The notes below the pieces were generated by a model. It ran no database searches and was not told the origin of the DNA. It saw only the letters and a list, made by a program, of their open reading frames with translations. This document shows, in pieces, positions 37,773 through 47,169 of a DNA stretch of 64,000 nt (within the stretch, counting starts at the first letter, position 1; each line of letters begins with the position of its first letter). The stretch is from Candidatus Flexicrinis affinis (GTDB lineage Bacteria > Chloroflexota > Anaerolineae > Aggregatilineales > Phototrophicaceae), in the NCBI GenBank assembly GCA_016716525.1, contig JADJWE010000002.1, forward strand, positions 310,001 to 374,000, written 5' to 3'. The translations under genes were made by a program, and so were the position numbers.

Positions 37773-38753
37773 ATGCCCCCGTACATTTCGGTAGTAATTT
37801 GTACTTTCAATCGAGTAGACCTCTTACGGAAGGCTCTGGAGAGTCTCTCAAGACAAGATTGTGATGCCAATCGGTACGAGGTTATCGTCGTTGACAACAA
37901 CTCGACAGACCTCACAGGTGAAATGGTGAGAAGCTGCTCTGCGCCGTTCGATGTACGCTACGTATTGGAGACGACGCAGGGCCTCTCCCACGCACGCAAT
38001 CGAGGATGGAGAGAGGCACAGGGCGAATATATCGCCTATCTCGATGACGATGCGATCGCACCGCCGCATTGGCTGAGCCTTGCATCACAGATCATTGAGG
38101 CGCATAGGCCCGCGATGTTCGGTGGTCCAGTGCGTGAATTCACCGAGAAGGATCCGCCATTCTGGTACAAGCCATCTTACATGGTAGCTCTCGATCTAGA
38201 CGAACCCCAAGTCCTCGGACCGACATATCTAGTTGTTGGATGTAATATGTTTTGCTCGAGGCGGATACTCGAACTTACTGGGGGATTCCACCCCGACCTT
38301 GGAATGCTTGGCAATCGAATCGGCTACGCGGAGGAAGACTTTCTCCAAAGCCAAATCAGATCGTTAGGCGGAGACAATGTTATCTTTGGACATCCTAACC
38401 TGTATATAGGGCATCTTGTTCGGTCGGAAAAGCTTACGTGGCATTGGATCATGCGCGATGCATGGTCGAAGGGGCGATATGCATGGAGACATCGAACACT
38501 TCAGTCAGGCGTTACTGTTATCACGCTTTCTTCGAGAGCAGCCCATTTCCGCTCGGCTGTGTTCAACACACTGAAGGCACTTTACGCAGCGGGTATAGGC
38601 GTATGGTTTCGCGACACAGGCCGATTTCAGTTTCCTCAGAACTACTTGTTCGAAAAGCTCCGGGTTTACTTGTTCATGATCGGCTATCACTTCGGAGCAG
38701 CAACATCCAGAGCGCGCGACTCGAAACGTCCAAACCTGCTGAACCTCGTCTAA
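37773..38753 (+). CDS. Glycosyltransferase family 2
   Basis: A 326-residue GT-A fold enzyme that would add a sugar from a nucleotide donor. The N-terminus is ISVVICTFNRVDLLRKALES; the metal-binding DxD is YLDDDAIAP near residue 92, and the GGFHPDLGM region plus GYAEEDF (the ED acceptor/base motif) lies near 180-195. The C-terminal part is basic and amphipathic and may touch the membrane. It is the first gene of the AT-richer stretch; the next gene begins directly after its stop. Acceptor and sugar are unknown. Confidence 0.9.
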   Translation: MPPYISVVICTFNRVDLLRKALESLSRQDCDANRYEVIVVDNNSTDLTGEMVRSCSAPFDVRYVLETTQGLSHARNRGWREAQGEYIAYLDDDAIAPPHWLSLASQIIEAHRPAMFGGPVREFTEKDPPFWYKPSYMVALDLDEPQVLGPTYLVVGCNMFCSRRILELTGGFHPDLGMLGNRIGYAEEDFLQSQIRSLGGDNVIFGHPNLYIGHLVRSEKLTWHWIMRDAWSKGRYAWRHRTLQSGVTVITLSSRAAHFRSAVFNTLKALYAAGIGVWFRDTGRFQFPQNYLFEKLRVYLFMIGYHFGAATSRARDSKRPNLLNLV

Positions 38754-39884
38754 ATGGTGCGCATCCTCTACTTCCAATCGCATCCTGTATTTGGAGCTAC
38801 GGAGAATTATCTAGCGCAGCTCGCCGAAGGCGTCGTCCGGCTTGGCCATGAGGTTCATTTGCTGCACCCGGATCATCCTGATGCGATTGCCGGTTTTGGT
38901 CACCTCCCAGCCGACGTCGTTGTTCTGCACAGGACGCAGACACAACAGACCAATGCATCTGTCGTCTCGTTGGTCAGGTATTGGAGCGGCGAAATCCGGC
39001 GGCTGCACCCTGAGATTGTCCACGTGAACGACCCATCGATCACAGGCGTACTCGCTGCGCGGCTTGCAGGCGTACGAAACATCGTCGTCACACATCATAC
39101 GCCGGAGCTGAAAAGACGCTACAACACTCTAGGCAGGTTGCTAGAATGGCTCGCGTTCCGGTTCACTCGTCGGGTGATTTTCACCAGCCCGCAAAGCTTG
39201 GAGGCCGGAACGCAGTCGGATCGCATCCCGCTTGCGAGGGCGCACGCGATCCCATACGGTCTGGACTCCAAGTGGCTGGTTCCCGTCTCGTCGGTACAAC
39301 GTGTGCGATGCCGAACAGCGCTCGGCGTTACAGGCGACGAACTACTGATTGTCAACCCGGCGCGGCTTGCAAGACAGAAGCGTCAGGACCTCTTGATACA
39401 GGCGGCTAGGCGTGTCGTCGACAAGTTTCCGCAGTGCCGATTTGCGATCGCAGGTGAAGGCGAGCTACGGACGGAGATCGAGCAGCTCATTCACGAATAC
39501 CAACTTGTCGATCATTTCCGTTTGCTAGGGCATCGGCAGGACATTGTTGACGTCATCACCAGCGCTGACATCGTCGTAATGACCAGCGATTTTGAAGGCC
39601 TGTGTTATGCCGTTATCGAGGCAGCCGCCCGCGAGGTTGCGGTCGTTGCCACCGCTGTCGGTGGGATGAGATACTCAGTGTCCGACGGCGTCACGGGAAA
39701 ACTTGTCCCTGCAGGAAGCGTAGATGAGATCGCTGCAGCCCTTGTTGAGCTGGTCGAAAACCCCCAGCTGCGACGGAGCTTTGGCATCAACGGCAGACAA
39801 AGGGCGGTCGAGTTGTTCAGTCTTGAGCGGATGATTACCGATACGGATGCAGTCTATCAGGAATTGCTGAGTGAAGACCGTTAG
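38754..39884 (+). CDS. Glycosyltransferase family 4
   Basis: A 376-residue GT-B enzyme. The N-terminal acceptor domain starts VRILYFQSHPVFGATENYLA (gene start ATG directly after the previous stop). The donor-binding domain has NPARLARQKRQDLLIQAAR and the ExxxxxE motif in SDFEGLCYAVIEAAAREVAV near residue 285. It would transfer a sugar with retention of configuration during polysaccharide assembly. It overlaps the next gene by 14 bases. Confidence 0.92.
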   Translation: MVRILYFQSHPVFGATENYLAQLAEGVVRLGHEVHLLHPDHPDAIAGFGHLPADVVVLHRTQTQQTNASVVSLVRYWSGEIRRLHPEIVHVNDPSITGVLAARLAGVRNIVVTHHTPELKRRYNTLGRLLEWLAFRFTRRVIFTSPQSLEAGTQSDRIPLARAHAIPYGLDSKWLVPVSSVQRVRCRTALGVTGDELLIVNPARLARQKRQDLLIQAARRVVDKFPQCRFAIAGEGELRTEIEQLIHEYQLVDHFRLLGHRQDIVDVITSADIVVMTSDFEGLCYAVIEAAAREVAVVATAVGGMRYSVSDGVTGKLVPAGSVDEIAAALVELVENPQLRRSFGINGRQRAVELFSLERMITDTDAVYQELLSEDR

Positions 39885-40848
39885 CCTTGATGTCGACAAG
39901 TCGTTGACCACCCCCCTCGTCAGCGCGATCATCGCTACGTATAACCGCCGCGACTACGTGTGTGTCGCCATCGACAGCGTACTTGCACAGACGTACCCGA
40001 GTGTCGTGTTGATCGTCGTGGACGATGGCTCAACCGACGGAACTGGCGACATGCTGCGCGAACGCTACGAAGATCGCATCCGTTATGTCTATCAGGCCAA
40101 TCAGGGGCGGTCCGAGGCGCGCAACCACGGCATGCGCCTTGCCGCCGGCGAATACATCGCCTTTCTCGACTCGGACGATCTCTGGGAGCCGGACAAGCTC
40201 ACGCGGCAAATCGCGTTCATGCGCGAGCATCCACATTATGGGATGACTCACACATTCACGTCGATCATCGACTCTGCCGGGGTCGGGGTGCCGGCGGACA
40301 CGGCTGTGCGCTTGCAGGTGCACGGGGCCGGCCTGCGTTCCGGTTACGGTTACGAAGCGATGACGCGCCAGTGCACGATGTTTCTGTCGACGGTGGTCGT
40401 CCGTACCGAAGTTGCGGCAAGAATTGGTGAGCTTGATCCGTCGATACCCGCGTTTGAGGACTGGGACTGGTACCTGCGTGCGGCGCTTGAGACAGAGATA
40501 GGGACGCTCGCGCAGTCCTTGACGCGCTATCGTCGGCATGAAGGCAATTCCACCATGACCGAGTTCCTCTGCGGAGAGCGCGCGACGTCGCAGAAGCATC
40601 TGCGGCTGTGCGAAGACCTGCCCGAACCTGTCCGGTCGCGGGTCCAGCGCAACCTGTACGTGCATCTGGCCAGCGTGGCCTACAAAGAAGATGACCCGGA
40701 CACATGTGCCGAATACATGCGCAAGGCCGCACAGTTTGACCAGCTCGTGTACGTTCGACCCCCGAACCTGCGCTACAGTGTGGCCGCGTTTGCGCCGCGC
40801 GCGCTTGTACGCCGGCTCAGACTGCTTAAACGATCGGTAGCTTCGTGA
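39871..40848 (+). CDS. Glycosyltransferase family 2
   Basis: A 325-residue GT-A glycosyltransferase. Start GTG 39871 overlaps the previous stop. Motifs: VSAIIATYNRRDYVCVAIDS, VDDGSTDGTGDML and the DxD-type FLDSDDLWEPDKL near residue 95, then EDWDWYLRA near 195, the usual base-containing segment. The end overlaps the methyltransferase gene by four bases. Substrate unknown. Confidence 0.92.
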   Translation: MKTVSLDVDKSLTTPLVSAIIATYNRRDYVCVAIDSVLAQTYPSVVLIVVDDGSTDGTGDMLRERYEDRIRYVYQANQGRSEARNHGMRLAAGEYIAFLDSDDLWEPDKLTRQIAFMREHPHYGMTHTFTSIIDSAGVGVPADTAVRLQVHGAGLRSGYGYEAMTRQCTMFLSTVVVRTEVAARIGELDPSIPAFEDWDWYLRAALETEIGTLAQSLTRYRRHEGNSTMTEFLCGERATSQKHLRLCEDLPEPVRSRVQRNLYVHLASVAYKEDDPDTCAEYMRKAAQFDQLVYVRPPNLRYSVAAFAPRALVRRLRLLKRSVAS

Positions 40849-41654
40849 CACTCACGTCCAATAATCCATCTCAAGGACTGACCAATCAGCAGCACGGCCA
40901 CCCAGAACGGATCGTGCCGGACGAAACCGCCCCCGGAATCGTCGCAATCCACCTGAAGCGCTACGACTTCGCCCGCGGGTACGTCGCCGGAAAGCACGTT
41001 CTCGATGTCGCCTGCGGCGTGGGCTACGGATCGCACTATCTGTCTGAAGCCGCGGCATCGGTCACTGGCCTTGACCTCGACACGTGGTCCGTCGAATACG
41101 CCCGCGAGCGCTACGGCGATCGGCCGAGTGTCACGTTTGAGGTGGGCAATGCGCTCGATATGCCGTTTGAGACTGGACAGTTTGATGTCGTGTGCTCATT
41201 CGAGACGATAGAGCACGTGCAGGACGCGGATGCGTTTCTGCGTGAGGTCCTTCGGGTGCTGAAGCCCGGCGGGGTGTTCATTGTCTCAACTCCGGCCGCT
41301 CGGATCAGCACTCAGCGGCCAGACAACCCCCATCACGTGCAGGAGTGGTCTCCGAAGGATTTTGAACGCCTGCTTCGGAATTACTTCGCCGATGTGACGA
41401 TTTACAGTCAGGCGAGGCGGACCACCCGGCTGGCGGAAGTCCTCAGGCGGCTCGACGTCTTCAAGCTGCGCGCACGGGTTCCGTTAGCGGTAACTCGTCA
41501 GGTTGCTGCGAGTGCCGGCGTCCGCACAATGGGCGATGTCGATCTGAACGACATTGAAATCCGCAGCGGGGTCGTTGAAGGGGCCAGCGAGTCCGTGGTA
41601 GTGTGTCGGCGAACTGGTGACGACACTCCGTATCTCTACGAAACGTTAAGGTGA
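40845..41654 (+). CDS. Class I SAM-dependent methyltransferase
   Basis: A 269-residue Rossmann methyltransferase. Motif I is VLDVACGVGYGSHYL near residue 50; the acidic residue of motif II is in VTGLDLDTWSVEYA; the motif IV/post IV segment reads VVCSFETIEHVQDADAFLRE. Start GTG 40845 overlaps the stop of the previous gene by four bases. In a polysaccharide cluster it probably O-methylates a sugar or caps a chain, but the substrate cannot be read from sequence. Confidence 0.88.
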   Translation: MTLTSNNPSQGLTNQQHGHPERIVPDETAPGIVAIHLKRYDFARGYVAGKHVLDVACGVGYGSHYLSEAAASVTGLDLDTWSVEYARERYGDRPSVTFEVGNALDMPFETGQFDVVCSFETIEHVQDADAFLREVLRVLKPGGVFIVSTPAARISTQRPDNPHHVQEWSPKDFERLLRNYFADVTIYSQARRTTRLAEVLRRLDVFKLRARVPLAVTRQVAASAGVRTMGDVDLNDIEIRSGVVEGASESVVVCRRTGDDTPYLYETLR

Positions 41655-41658
41655 GGCT

Positions 41659-42423
41659 GTGAGCTTGCGCAAGAAGATTCAGTACATCCTGTTCTCGATA
41701 CGCTTATTCAAGAACTGGTGGGGAGCAGCTAGGCGCGCACTTGCGAACGAGCCGATCACACTACATATCCTGAGGGACGGCACGGTATTACACTCTAGTG
41801 ACGACGTATTGGTTGTAATCGATGAGATCTTTGACAATCAGACGTATGGACATGCTGCAATACGTCCGACACTACAGGACCAGGTTATCGTCGATATTGG
41901 CGCGCATATTGGCTGCTATACCCTATGGGCGCGGAAGCACTCGAATGCTAAGGTCATTGCGTATGAACCACTCCCAGGTAACTTCGAATTGCTGAAGCAG
42001 AATATCGCGGACAACAATCTCGCTGATGTCGTTGCTCTAAACAAGGCGGTGTCGGCGACAAGGACGCCGGTTTGGATCTCTGTAGACAGAGTATCGTCAG
42101 GCAATCGAACGAGTATTGATCGCACAAGTAGCGACGACGGTATCTATGTAGACTCGGTGACATTGGACGATATTCTGAGAGACAACGACATATCCCATGT
42201 TGACTTGTTGAAGATGGACTGCGAGGGAGCCGAAGGCGCGATTATCCAAGCTGCCACCTGCGAACTTCTTGGAAGGATCCAGCGAGTTGTTATGGAATTT
42301 CACGACGATTGCTCGGTGCTGGACCATACTTCGTTGGACCAGAAGCTAAAGTCTTGCGGGTTTCACACAGAGATCCGATGGGACGGGCACTCACCTTACG
42401 GCTACATATTCGGAACTCGATAG
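41659..42423 (+). CDS. FkbM-family methyltransferase
   Basis: A 254-residue FkbM-type O-methyltransferase: VIVDIGAHIGCYTLWARKH (SAM motif I, near residue 78), IAYEPLPGNFELLKQNI, and near the end HVDLLKMDCEGAEGAII, the family signature. Start GTG 41659 follows four bases after the previous stop. FkbM enzymes in EPS clusters typically methylate sugar hydroxyls. The coding stretch is AT-richer than the cluster flanks. Confidence 0.9.
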   Translation: MSLRKKIQYILFSIRLFKNWWGAARRALANEPITLHILRDGTVLHSSDDVLVVIDEIFDNQTYGHAAIRPTLQDQVIVDIGAHIGCYTLWARKHSNAKVIAYEPLPGNFELLKQNIADNNLADVVALNKAVSATRTPVWISVDRVSSGNRTSIDRTSSDDGIYVDSVTLDDILRDNDISHVDLLKMDCEGAEGAIIQAATCELLGRIQRVVMEFHDDCSVLDHTSLDQKLKSCGFHTEIRWDGHSPYGYIFGTR

Positions 42424-42432
42424 CCGGGATTG

Positions 42433-43569
42433 ATGAGAATCGCCTATCTGGTTCTCGGCAAGGACATCGCTGGCGGTGAGACAGTTTGTCTTCAGCAGAT
42501 GCGAGCCGCACGGGAGCGTGGGCATGATGTCTGCATTCTGGTGCCAGAGCGCGGTACGGTTGCGCAAACCGCTACGGCTTCAGGGTTCGAAGTTTACGAG
42601 CTGGGGCTTCAGCGAACATTTCATTTACGCAGCGCACTTAAGCTGTCGCGGTTTCTCAAGAATTGGCGTGCCGACCTCCTTCACACACATACAATGGTTT
42701 CTGGAATGATTCTCGCCCGACTTGGGGCGAGGCTAGCGCGAGTTCCGCTGATTTCGCATGTACATGCACCAAACGTCTTTAGCCATAGGTTCATAGTGCG
42801 TTCGTTTCAGAGAATGCTCGATAGACTCACGTTGCCGCTATGTGATGCATTCATCGCAGTGTCGGAGGACACCTTTCGACGATTTGTTGCTCAGGGCGGG
42901 CCGATTACAACATGTGTTATTCCGAACGGAGTGACACTCCAGAAAGTCCAAGAGGTTTACATTTCGGGCGAGGTCCGCAGGCGGTGGAGTATTGGCTCTA
43001 AGGCGCAGGTTATCGGCTGTGTTGGCCGCCTAGAGAAGAACAAAGGGCAACTCGATATAGTCCGAGCATTTGCCCAAGTACAAAGAGCGGTCGAACAAGA
43101 GAAGCGCCTGTTTGTGGTCGGTAACGACACTAATCCCGAACAGGAATACGCAACTCAACTGAAACGTGTTGCGAAGGTCGAGGGTGTCTTGCAGGACATA
43201 GTTTTCGCGGGCTACCAACCTAACGCGGCCGAACTCATGCACGGCTTCGACATCTTCGTCCTGCCGTCCTATCGCGAAGCCATGCCGATGACGATTCTTG
43301 AAGCGATGGCAGCCGGCAAGCCAGTTATCGCGACGTGCGTGAACGGCGTCCCAGAGGTCGTAGCCGATGGGGAGACAGGTATTCTCGTTGAGCCGGGCGA
43401 TGTAAAGGCGTTAGCTGACGCGCTCCTCAGGTTGCTGCGCGATAGAGATCTTGCTCTGCGTATGGGCGAAGCGGGCCGCCAAAGGGTCCGAGAGCACTTC
43501 TCGCTTGAGAAACTGCACGAGAGGCTGTTCGCGATTTACGACGAAGTTGTTGCGAAGCGTCGTGGCTAA
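42433..43569 (+). CDS. Glycosyltransferase family 4
   Basis: A 378-residue GT-B enzyme. It begins MRIAYLVLGKDIAGGETVCL (ATG 42433; a TTG lies three bases upstream). Donor domain: GCVGRLEKNKGQLDIVRAFA and PSYREAMPMTILEAMAAGKP, with the ExxxxxE motif near residue 280. The 3' end overlaps the next gene by eight bases. Donor sugar unknown. Confidence 0.92.
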   Translation: MRIAYLVLGKDIAGGETVCLQQMRAARERGHDVCILVPERGTVAQTATASGFEVYELGLQRTFHLRSALKLSRFLKNWRADLLHTHTMVSGMILARLGARLARVPLISHVHAPNVFSHRFIVRSFQRMLDRLTLPLCDAFIAVSEDTFRRFVAQGGPITTCVIPNGVTLQKVQEVYISGEVRRRWSIGSKAQVIGCVGRLEKNKGQLDIVRAFAQVQRAVEQEKRLFVVGNDTNPEQEYATQLKRVAKVEGVLQDIVFAGYQPNAAELMHGFDIFVLPSYREAMPMTILEAMAAGKPVIATCVNGVPEVVADGETGILVEPGDVKALADALLRLLRDRDLALRMGEAGRQRVREHFSLEKLHERLFAIYDEVVAKRRG

Positions 43570-44701
43570 GATCGCGATCGATGCGACACCCATATCGCGT
43601 ACCGGGAAGGGACTTTCCCGATTCCTTGTAGGCCTCTTGGGTGCGGTTGCTGATTACATGCCGCAGCACACATGGATTGTCTTCGTCAACGCGAGAAATG
43701 ATCATCCGACACTGCCGGATGCATCTCATATCCGGTATGTCAGCGTGCGGCCGCGCAATTCAATCCAGTGGGATGCAATCCAGTGTTCATTGGAGCTCAA
43801 GCGTCACAACGTCGACCTACTATTTAGCTGTTCCGACCGCCTGCCGCTACTTCATCGGAAGCCCATGCTGCTGTATTTGTTTGAACATCCGCGTCACCGT
43901 CATGAGCTGCAGCGCCCTCGTGCGGCGTGGTATGCACGTGCCAGCATGCGCTTTACCGACCTGCTGTTTCCGCTTTCGGTCAAACGGTCGAAGCGCATTG
44001 GGGCAAGCTCGCGTGCAACGCACGATGACCTGTCCAGCAGATTCAGCCTGACATCTGCGCGGATCGATGTCATCTATCCGGGGCGCGAGGAAGAATTCCA
44101 GCCCGCTGAAGACCCAATCCAACAGCGTTCTACAAGGGCGCGGCTCAAGTCGCCGGATGGCTATATCCTCCACTTCTCGTCTGTCTCAGACCCCCGTGAC
44201 AACACCGCAGTTGCGCTGCGGGCGTATCACCAATCCCGTTCAAGGCACCCACATAACCTGAAGCTGGTCGTAGCAGGCAGCGCAGACCCAGCGAAACAGG
44301 GGCTATCCGAGGTCATCAGCGTGCTGGGTATCGAGAACGACATCATTTGGGCAGGGTTCATTCCTGAGTCTGAGTTGGCAGACACGTATCGCTATGCAAC
44401 GATCTATCTCGATACGTCGCTGTACGAGGGGTTCGGTTACCAGGTGATTGAGGCCATGGCGTGTGGAACGCCAGTTGTATGCTCCAATGTGACTTCGCTC
44501 CCTGAGGTTGTAGGGGATGCTGCGATTACGACCGCGCCCGATGATGTTGAAGGCTTTTCTGCTGCTATCGCACGTATTCTGTCTGAGCCGGACCTTGCGT
44601 GGTCAATGCGCGAGCGGGGGCTAAAACAGGTTGAAATGTTCTCTTGGGCGTCGTTTTGTGCGTCGCTCCAGCAGTCGATAAATCGGGCACTATGCGAGTA
44701 G
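43562..44701 (+). CDS. Glycosyltransferase family 4 (GT1-like)
   Basis: A 379-residue GT-B enzyme. I use GTG 43562 (VAKIAIDATPISRTGKGLSR), because the longer frame upstream lies within the previous gene. Motifs: GYILHFSSVSDPRDNTAVAL, WAGFIPESELADTYRYATIY and SLYEGFGYQVIEAMACGTPV, the nucleotide-sugar-binding segment near residue 290. Its end overlaps the next gene by ten bases. The protein resembles mannosyl/rhamnosyl transferases of EPS clusters in general shape only. Confidence 0.9.
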   Translation: MAKIAIDATPISRTGKGLSRFLVGLLGAVADYMPQHTWIVFVNARNDHPTLPDASHIRYVSVRPRNSIQWDAIQCSLELKRHNVDLLFSCSDRLPLLHRKPMLLYLFEHPRHRHELQRPRAAWYARASMRFTDLLFPLSVKRSKRIGASSRATHDDLSSRFSLTSARIDVIYPGREEEFQPAEDPIQQRSTRARLKSPDGYILHFSSVSDPRDNTAVALRAYHQSRSRHPHNLKLVVAGSADPAKQGLSEVISVLGIENDIIWAGFIPESELADTYRYATIYLDTSLYEGFGYQVIEAMACGTPVVCSNVTSLPEVVGDAAITTAPDDVEGFSAAIARILSEPDLAWSMRERGLKQVEMFSWASFCASLQQSINRALCE

Positions 44702-45831
44702 CAGTACTGACTGAGATTATCTCGCCATATCGGATTCCGCTGCTCAATCGACTGGCGGAGTATCCCGATATCGACCTCACTGTGATATTTCTTTCGGAGA
44801 CGGAAAGACTTCGCGAGTGGCGAGTTGAGAAAGAGAAGATCAGGTTTAAGTACGAGGTGCTGCCCGGTCGCGTAGTGACGAAAACGTATCAGAACGGGTC
44901 GTTGTTCCTCAATCCATCCATTGTAACTGCGATCAGCCGCGGCAACTTCGAGACTGTAGTCATTGGTGGTTACCATCACCCTTCATATTGGCTTGCCCTT
45001 GCATACTGTAGGCTCCGGAGGAAGACCACAGTATTGTGGAGCGAAAGCACATCACGCGACAAGCGGAGTGGTAGTCGCAGCAGGGAGATGGTGAAGCGAG
45101 GGCTAATCTCGGTATTTGATCGATACGTGGTGCCGGGTACTGCTCAGCGGAGCTACCTTGAGGAATACGGAGTGAATCCTTCGTTGGTATGGATCGCGCC
45201 GAATGCCGTGGATTCCGCCCACTTCGAACAGCGGAGTGTCGAGTTCGCAGCTGAGAGGAACGAGATCAGGGGCGCTCTTGGGCTTTCCGGTGTTGTCATA
45301 CTCTTTGTGGGACGCATCATTGACGAGAAGGGTGTTCAGGACCTCTTGAGGGCGTTTCAGAGTCTTGTTGATCAGGGTCAAGTAGCGACACTCTTGATTG
45401 TCGGCGGAGGGCGTGATGAGCAGAAGTACCGCGAGTATGCGAAAACCTACAGTCTTCCGGTCGTCTTTGCTGGCTTCCAGCAACAAGAAGACTTGCCGAA
45501 GTTCTATGCAGCTGCGGACATATTCGTCCTGCCTACGCATTCAGATCCATGGGGTCTAGTAATTAACGAAGCGATGGCTTGTGGTCTGCCGATCATAGCG
45601 TCCAGCGCTGCCGGTGCGGTCCAAGATATGGTTCATGCCGGTGAGAATGGGTATGTTCACGAGCCTCAGGACGTAGTCGAACTCGCGAGGCACCTAAATA
45701 CGTTGATGTGCTCACCGGAGCAGCGGGAGCGCATGGGCAAGCGATCTAGGGAGATCATTCGGTCGTTCACACCAGAGCTTTCTGCAGCGGGATTTCGTGA
45801 TGCAATCCTAGAGATGAGACACAAATCTTGA
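44692..45831 (+). CDS. Glycosyltransferase family 4
   Basis: A 379-residue GT-B enzyme. I use ATG 44692, inside the end of the previous gene, which gives the usual MRVAVLTEIISPYRIPLLNR. Motifs: FVGRIIDEKGVQDLLRAFQ, and THSDPWGLVINEAMACGLPI near residue 285. The next gene starts inside its stop codon region (TTG/TGA overlap). Part of the continuous glycosyltransferase operon. Confidence 0.9.
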   Translation: MRVAVLTEIISPYRIPLLNRLAEYPDIDLTVIFLSETERLREWRVEKEKIRFKYEVLPGRVVTKTYQNGSLFLNPSIVTAISRGNFETVVIGGYHHPSYWLALAYCRLRRKTTVLWSESTSRDKRSGSRSREMVKRGLISVFDRYVVPGTAQRSYLEEYGVNPSLVWIAPNAVDSAHFEQRSVEFAAERNEIRGALGLSGVVILFVGRIIDEKGVQDLLRAFQSLVDQGQVATLLIVGGGRDEQKYREYAKTYSLPVVFAGFQQQEDLPKFYAAADIFVLPTHSDPWGLVINEAMACGLPIIASSAAGAVQDMVHAGENGYVHEPQDVVELARHLNTLMCSPEQRERMGKRSREIIRSFTPELSAAGFRDAILEMRHKS

Positions 45832-47168
45832 CAAATCAGATCCGCTCCGGTGGCACATACCTTAGGTTGCTTGCAGTGCCAATCGCGCTCGTCCTGCCGG
45901 TCGCTGCCGTCATTGCTGCCGGTGTTATAGGGTGGGAGTATGTGATTGGCGCAATTGCCCTTCTGTCTTTGGTGACCGCTGGTTTGACTGACACCCGCTG
46001 GATCATTCTGTCGATTCTGGCGGTGTTTGCGATCAATCACACGTCACTTATTGGGGGTTCGCCCGCGACACAGATTGCCCGCTGGCTTGTATTGGGATTC
46101 GCAGCCGTGGTCGCACTCCTAAGGATTCTATCTGATCGACCTCCAAGGCGATTCCATTCTTTCGATTTACTCGCAATCATGTTCTTGGCCCTTTGCCTCG
46201 CCTCGACATCTTACTCGTCCGATCCTTCACTGACCTTTCAACGTGCGGTCTCGCTGGTTCTCCTATACCTCGCCGTGTTTTGGCTGGGCTGGGACTATGC
46301 CAATCGAGACGGGAGTGAAGCAGTTGTTAGACTGCTGATTATATCGGCAACCTTGATTTTTGGGGCGAGTGCGCTTTATGCATTTTTCCCTGCCGCTTGG
46401 CAGTCAAACGGTCGCTTCATGGGAGTATTGCCGAATCCAAACACAATCAGTCTGCTTGTTGTTACGTATCTGCCGTTGCTCATCTGGGGTACTTTCAAGT
46501 ATCGATCGTTCTGGACGCTGATGGTCCTCATTGTTGCTGCCACCGCCCTCGTGCTGTCACAGTCGAGGAACGGCCTGATAAGTGCCGCATTCGGAGTGGT
46601 ATTTCTACTGTGGCAGGTGCGTCCAAAACGACTCGTGGCTATTGTCTCCATCGCATTGCCTATATTGGTGATCGTAGTTGCGACAACGTCGATTGAAGAG
46701 ATTGTGCTTGGCGCACCTGTTATTGGACGATTTCTGGACAATGCTGGTGGAGATATCTCGAGCGGTCGGTTTCAGAGTTGGGGCTCCGTGTTAGCACAGA
46801 TCCAAGTCCGACCACTGTTCGGACACGGATTTGGCATTGATTCACTGGGTTTGGTGCAGTGGTCCCCAGGTGTCACCCAGTTCGTCGGCGTGCACAACAC
46901 GTATCTTCAGATTCTTTACCAAGTCGGTCTAGTGGGAGTAGCATTTGCCTTTGGGCCGCTTCTGGCCCTGCTAGGCTTGAGTCTGACGCGTTCGGGGATC
47001 GAGGAACTTCGGTTGGAGCATGTGCTTCTAACGGTTCTTGCATCAGGGCTTGTCGCTGCAATATTCGAGAACTGGATATTTGCTGTGGGCAACGCTTTTG
47101 CATTTCCATTCTGGATTTGTGTAATGCTTCTGCTGAGAGTGAAGTGGTACGCAGACGGTGTCAGTTGA
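45828..47168 (+). CDS. O-antigen ligase/polymerase-like membrane protein
   Basis: A 446-residue polytopic protein with about ten to twelve hydrophobic segments across its length. The largest soluble loop (about residues 290-365) carries ISSGRFQSWGSVLAQIQVRP, FGHGFG and VGVHNTYLQILYQVGLVG, the Wzy/WaaL pattern with catalytic-type Arg and His. It would polymerise repeat units or ligate the glycan in the outer face of the membrane. The TTG start overlaps the previous stop by four bases; no SD is evident, which fits translational coupling. The only Wzy-like gene here. Confidence 0.85.
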   Translation: MTNQIRSGGTYLRLLAVPIALVLPVAAVIAAGVIGWEYVIGAIALLSLVTAGLTDTRWIILSILAVFAINHTSLIGGSPATQIARWLVLGFAAVVALLRILSDRPPRRFHSFDLLAIMFLALCLASTSYSSDPSLTFQRAVSLVLLYLAVFWLGWDYANRDGSEAVVRLLIISATLIFGASALYAFFPAAWQSNGRFMGVLPNPNTISLLVVTYLPLLIWGTFKYRSFWTLMVLIVAATALVLSQSRNGLISAAFGVVFLLWQVRPKRLVAIVSIALPILVIVVATTSIEEIVLGAPVIGRFLDNAGGDISSGRFQSWGSVLAQIQVRPLFGHGFGIDSLGLVQWSPGVTQFVGVHNTYLQILYQVGLVGVAFAFGPLLALLGLSLTRSGIEELRLEHVLLTVLASGLVAAIFENWIFAVGNAFAFPFWICVMLLLRVKWYADGVS

Positions 47169-47169
47169 T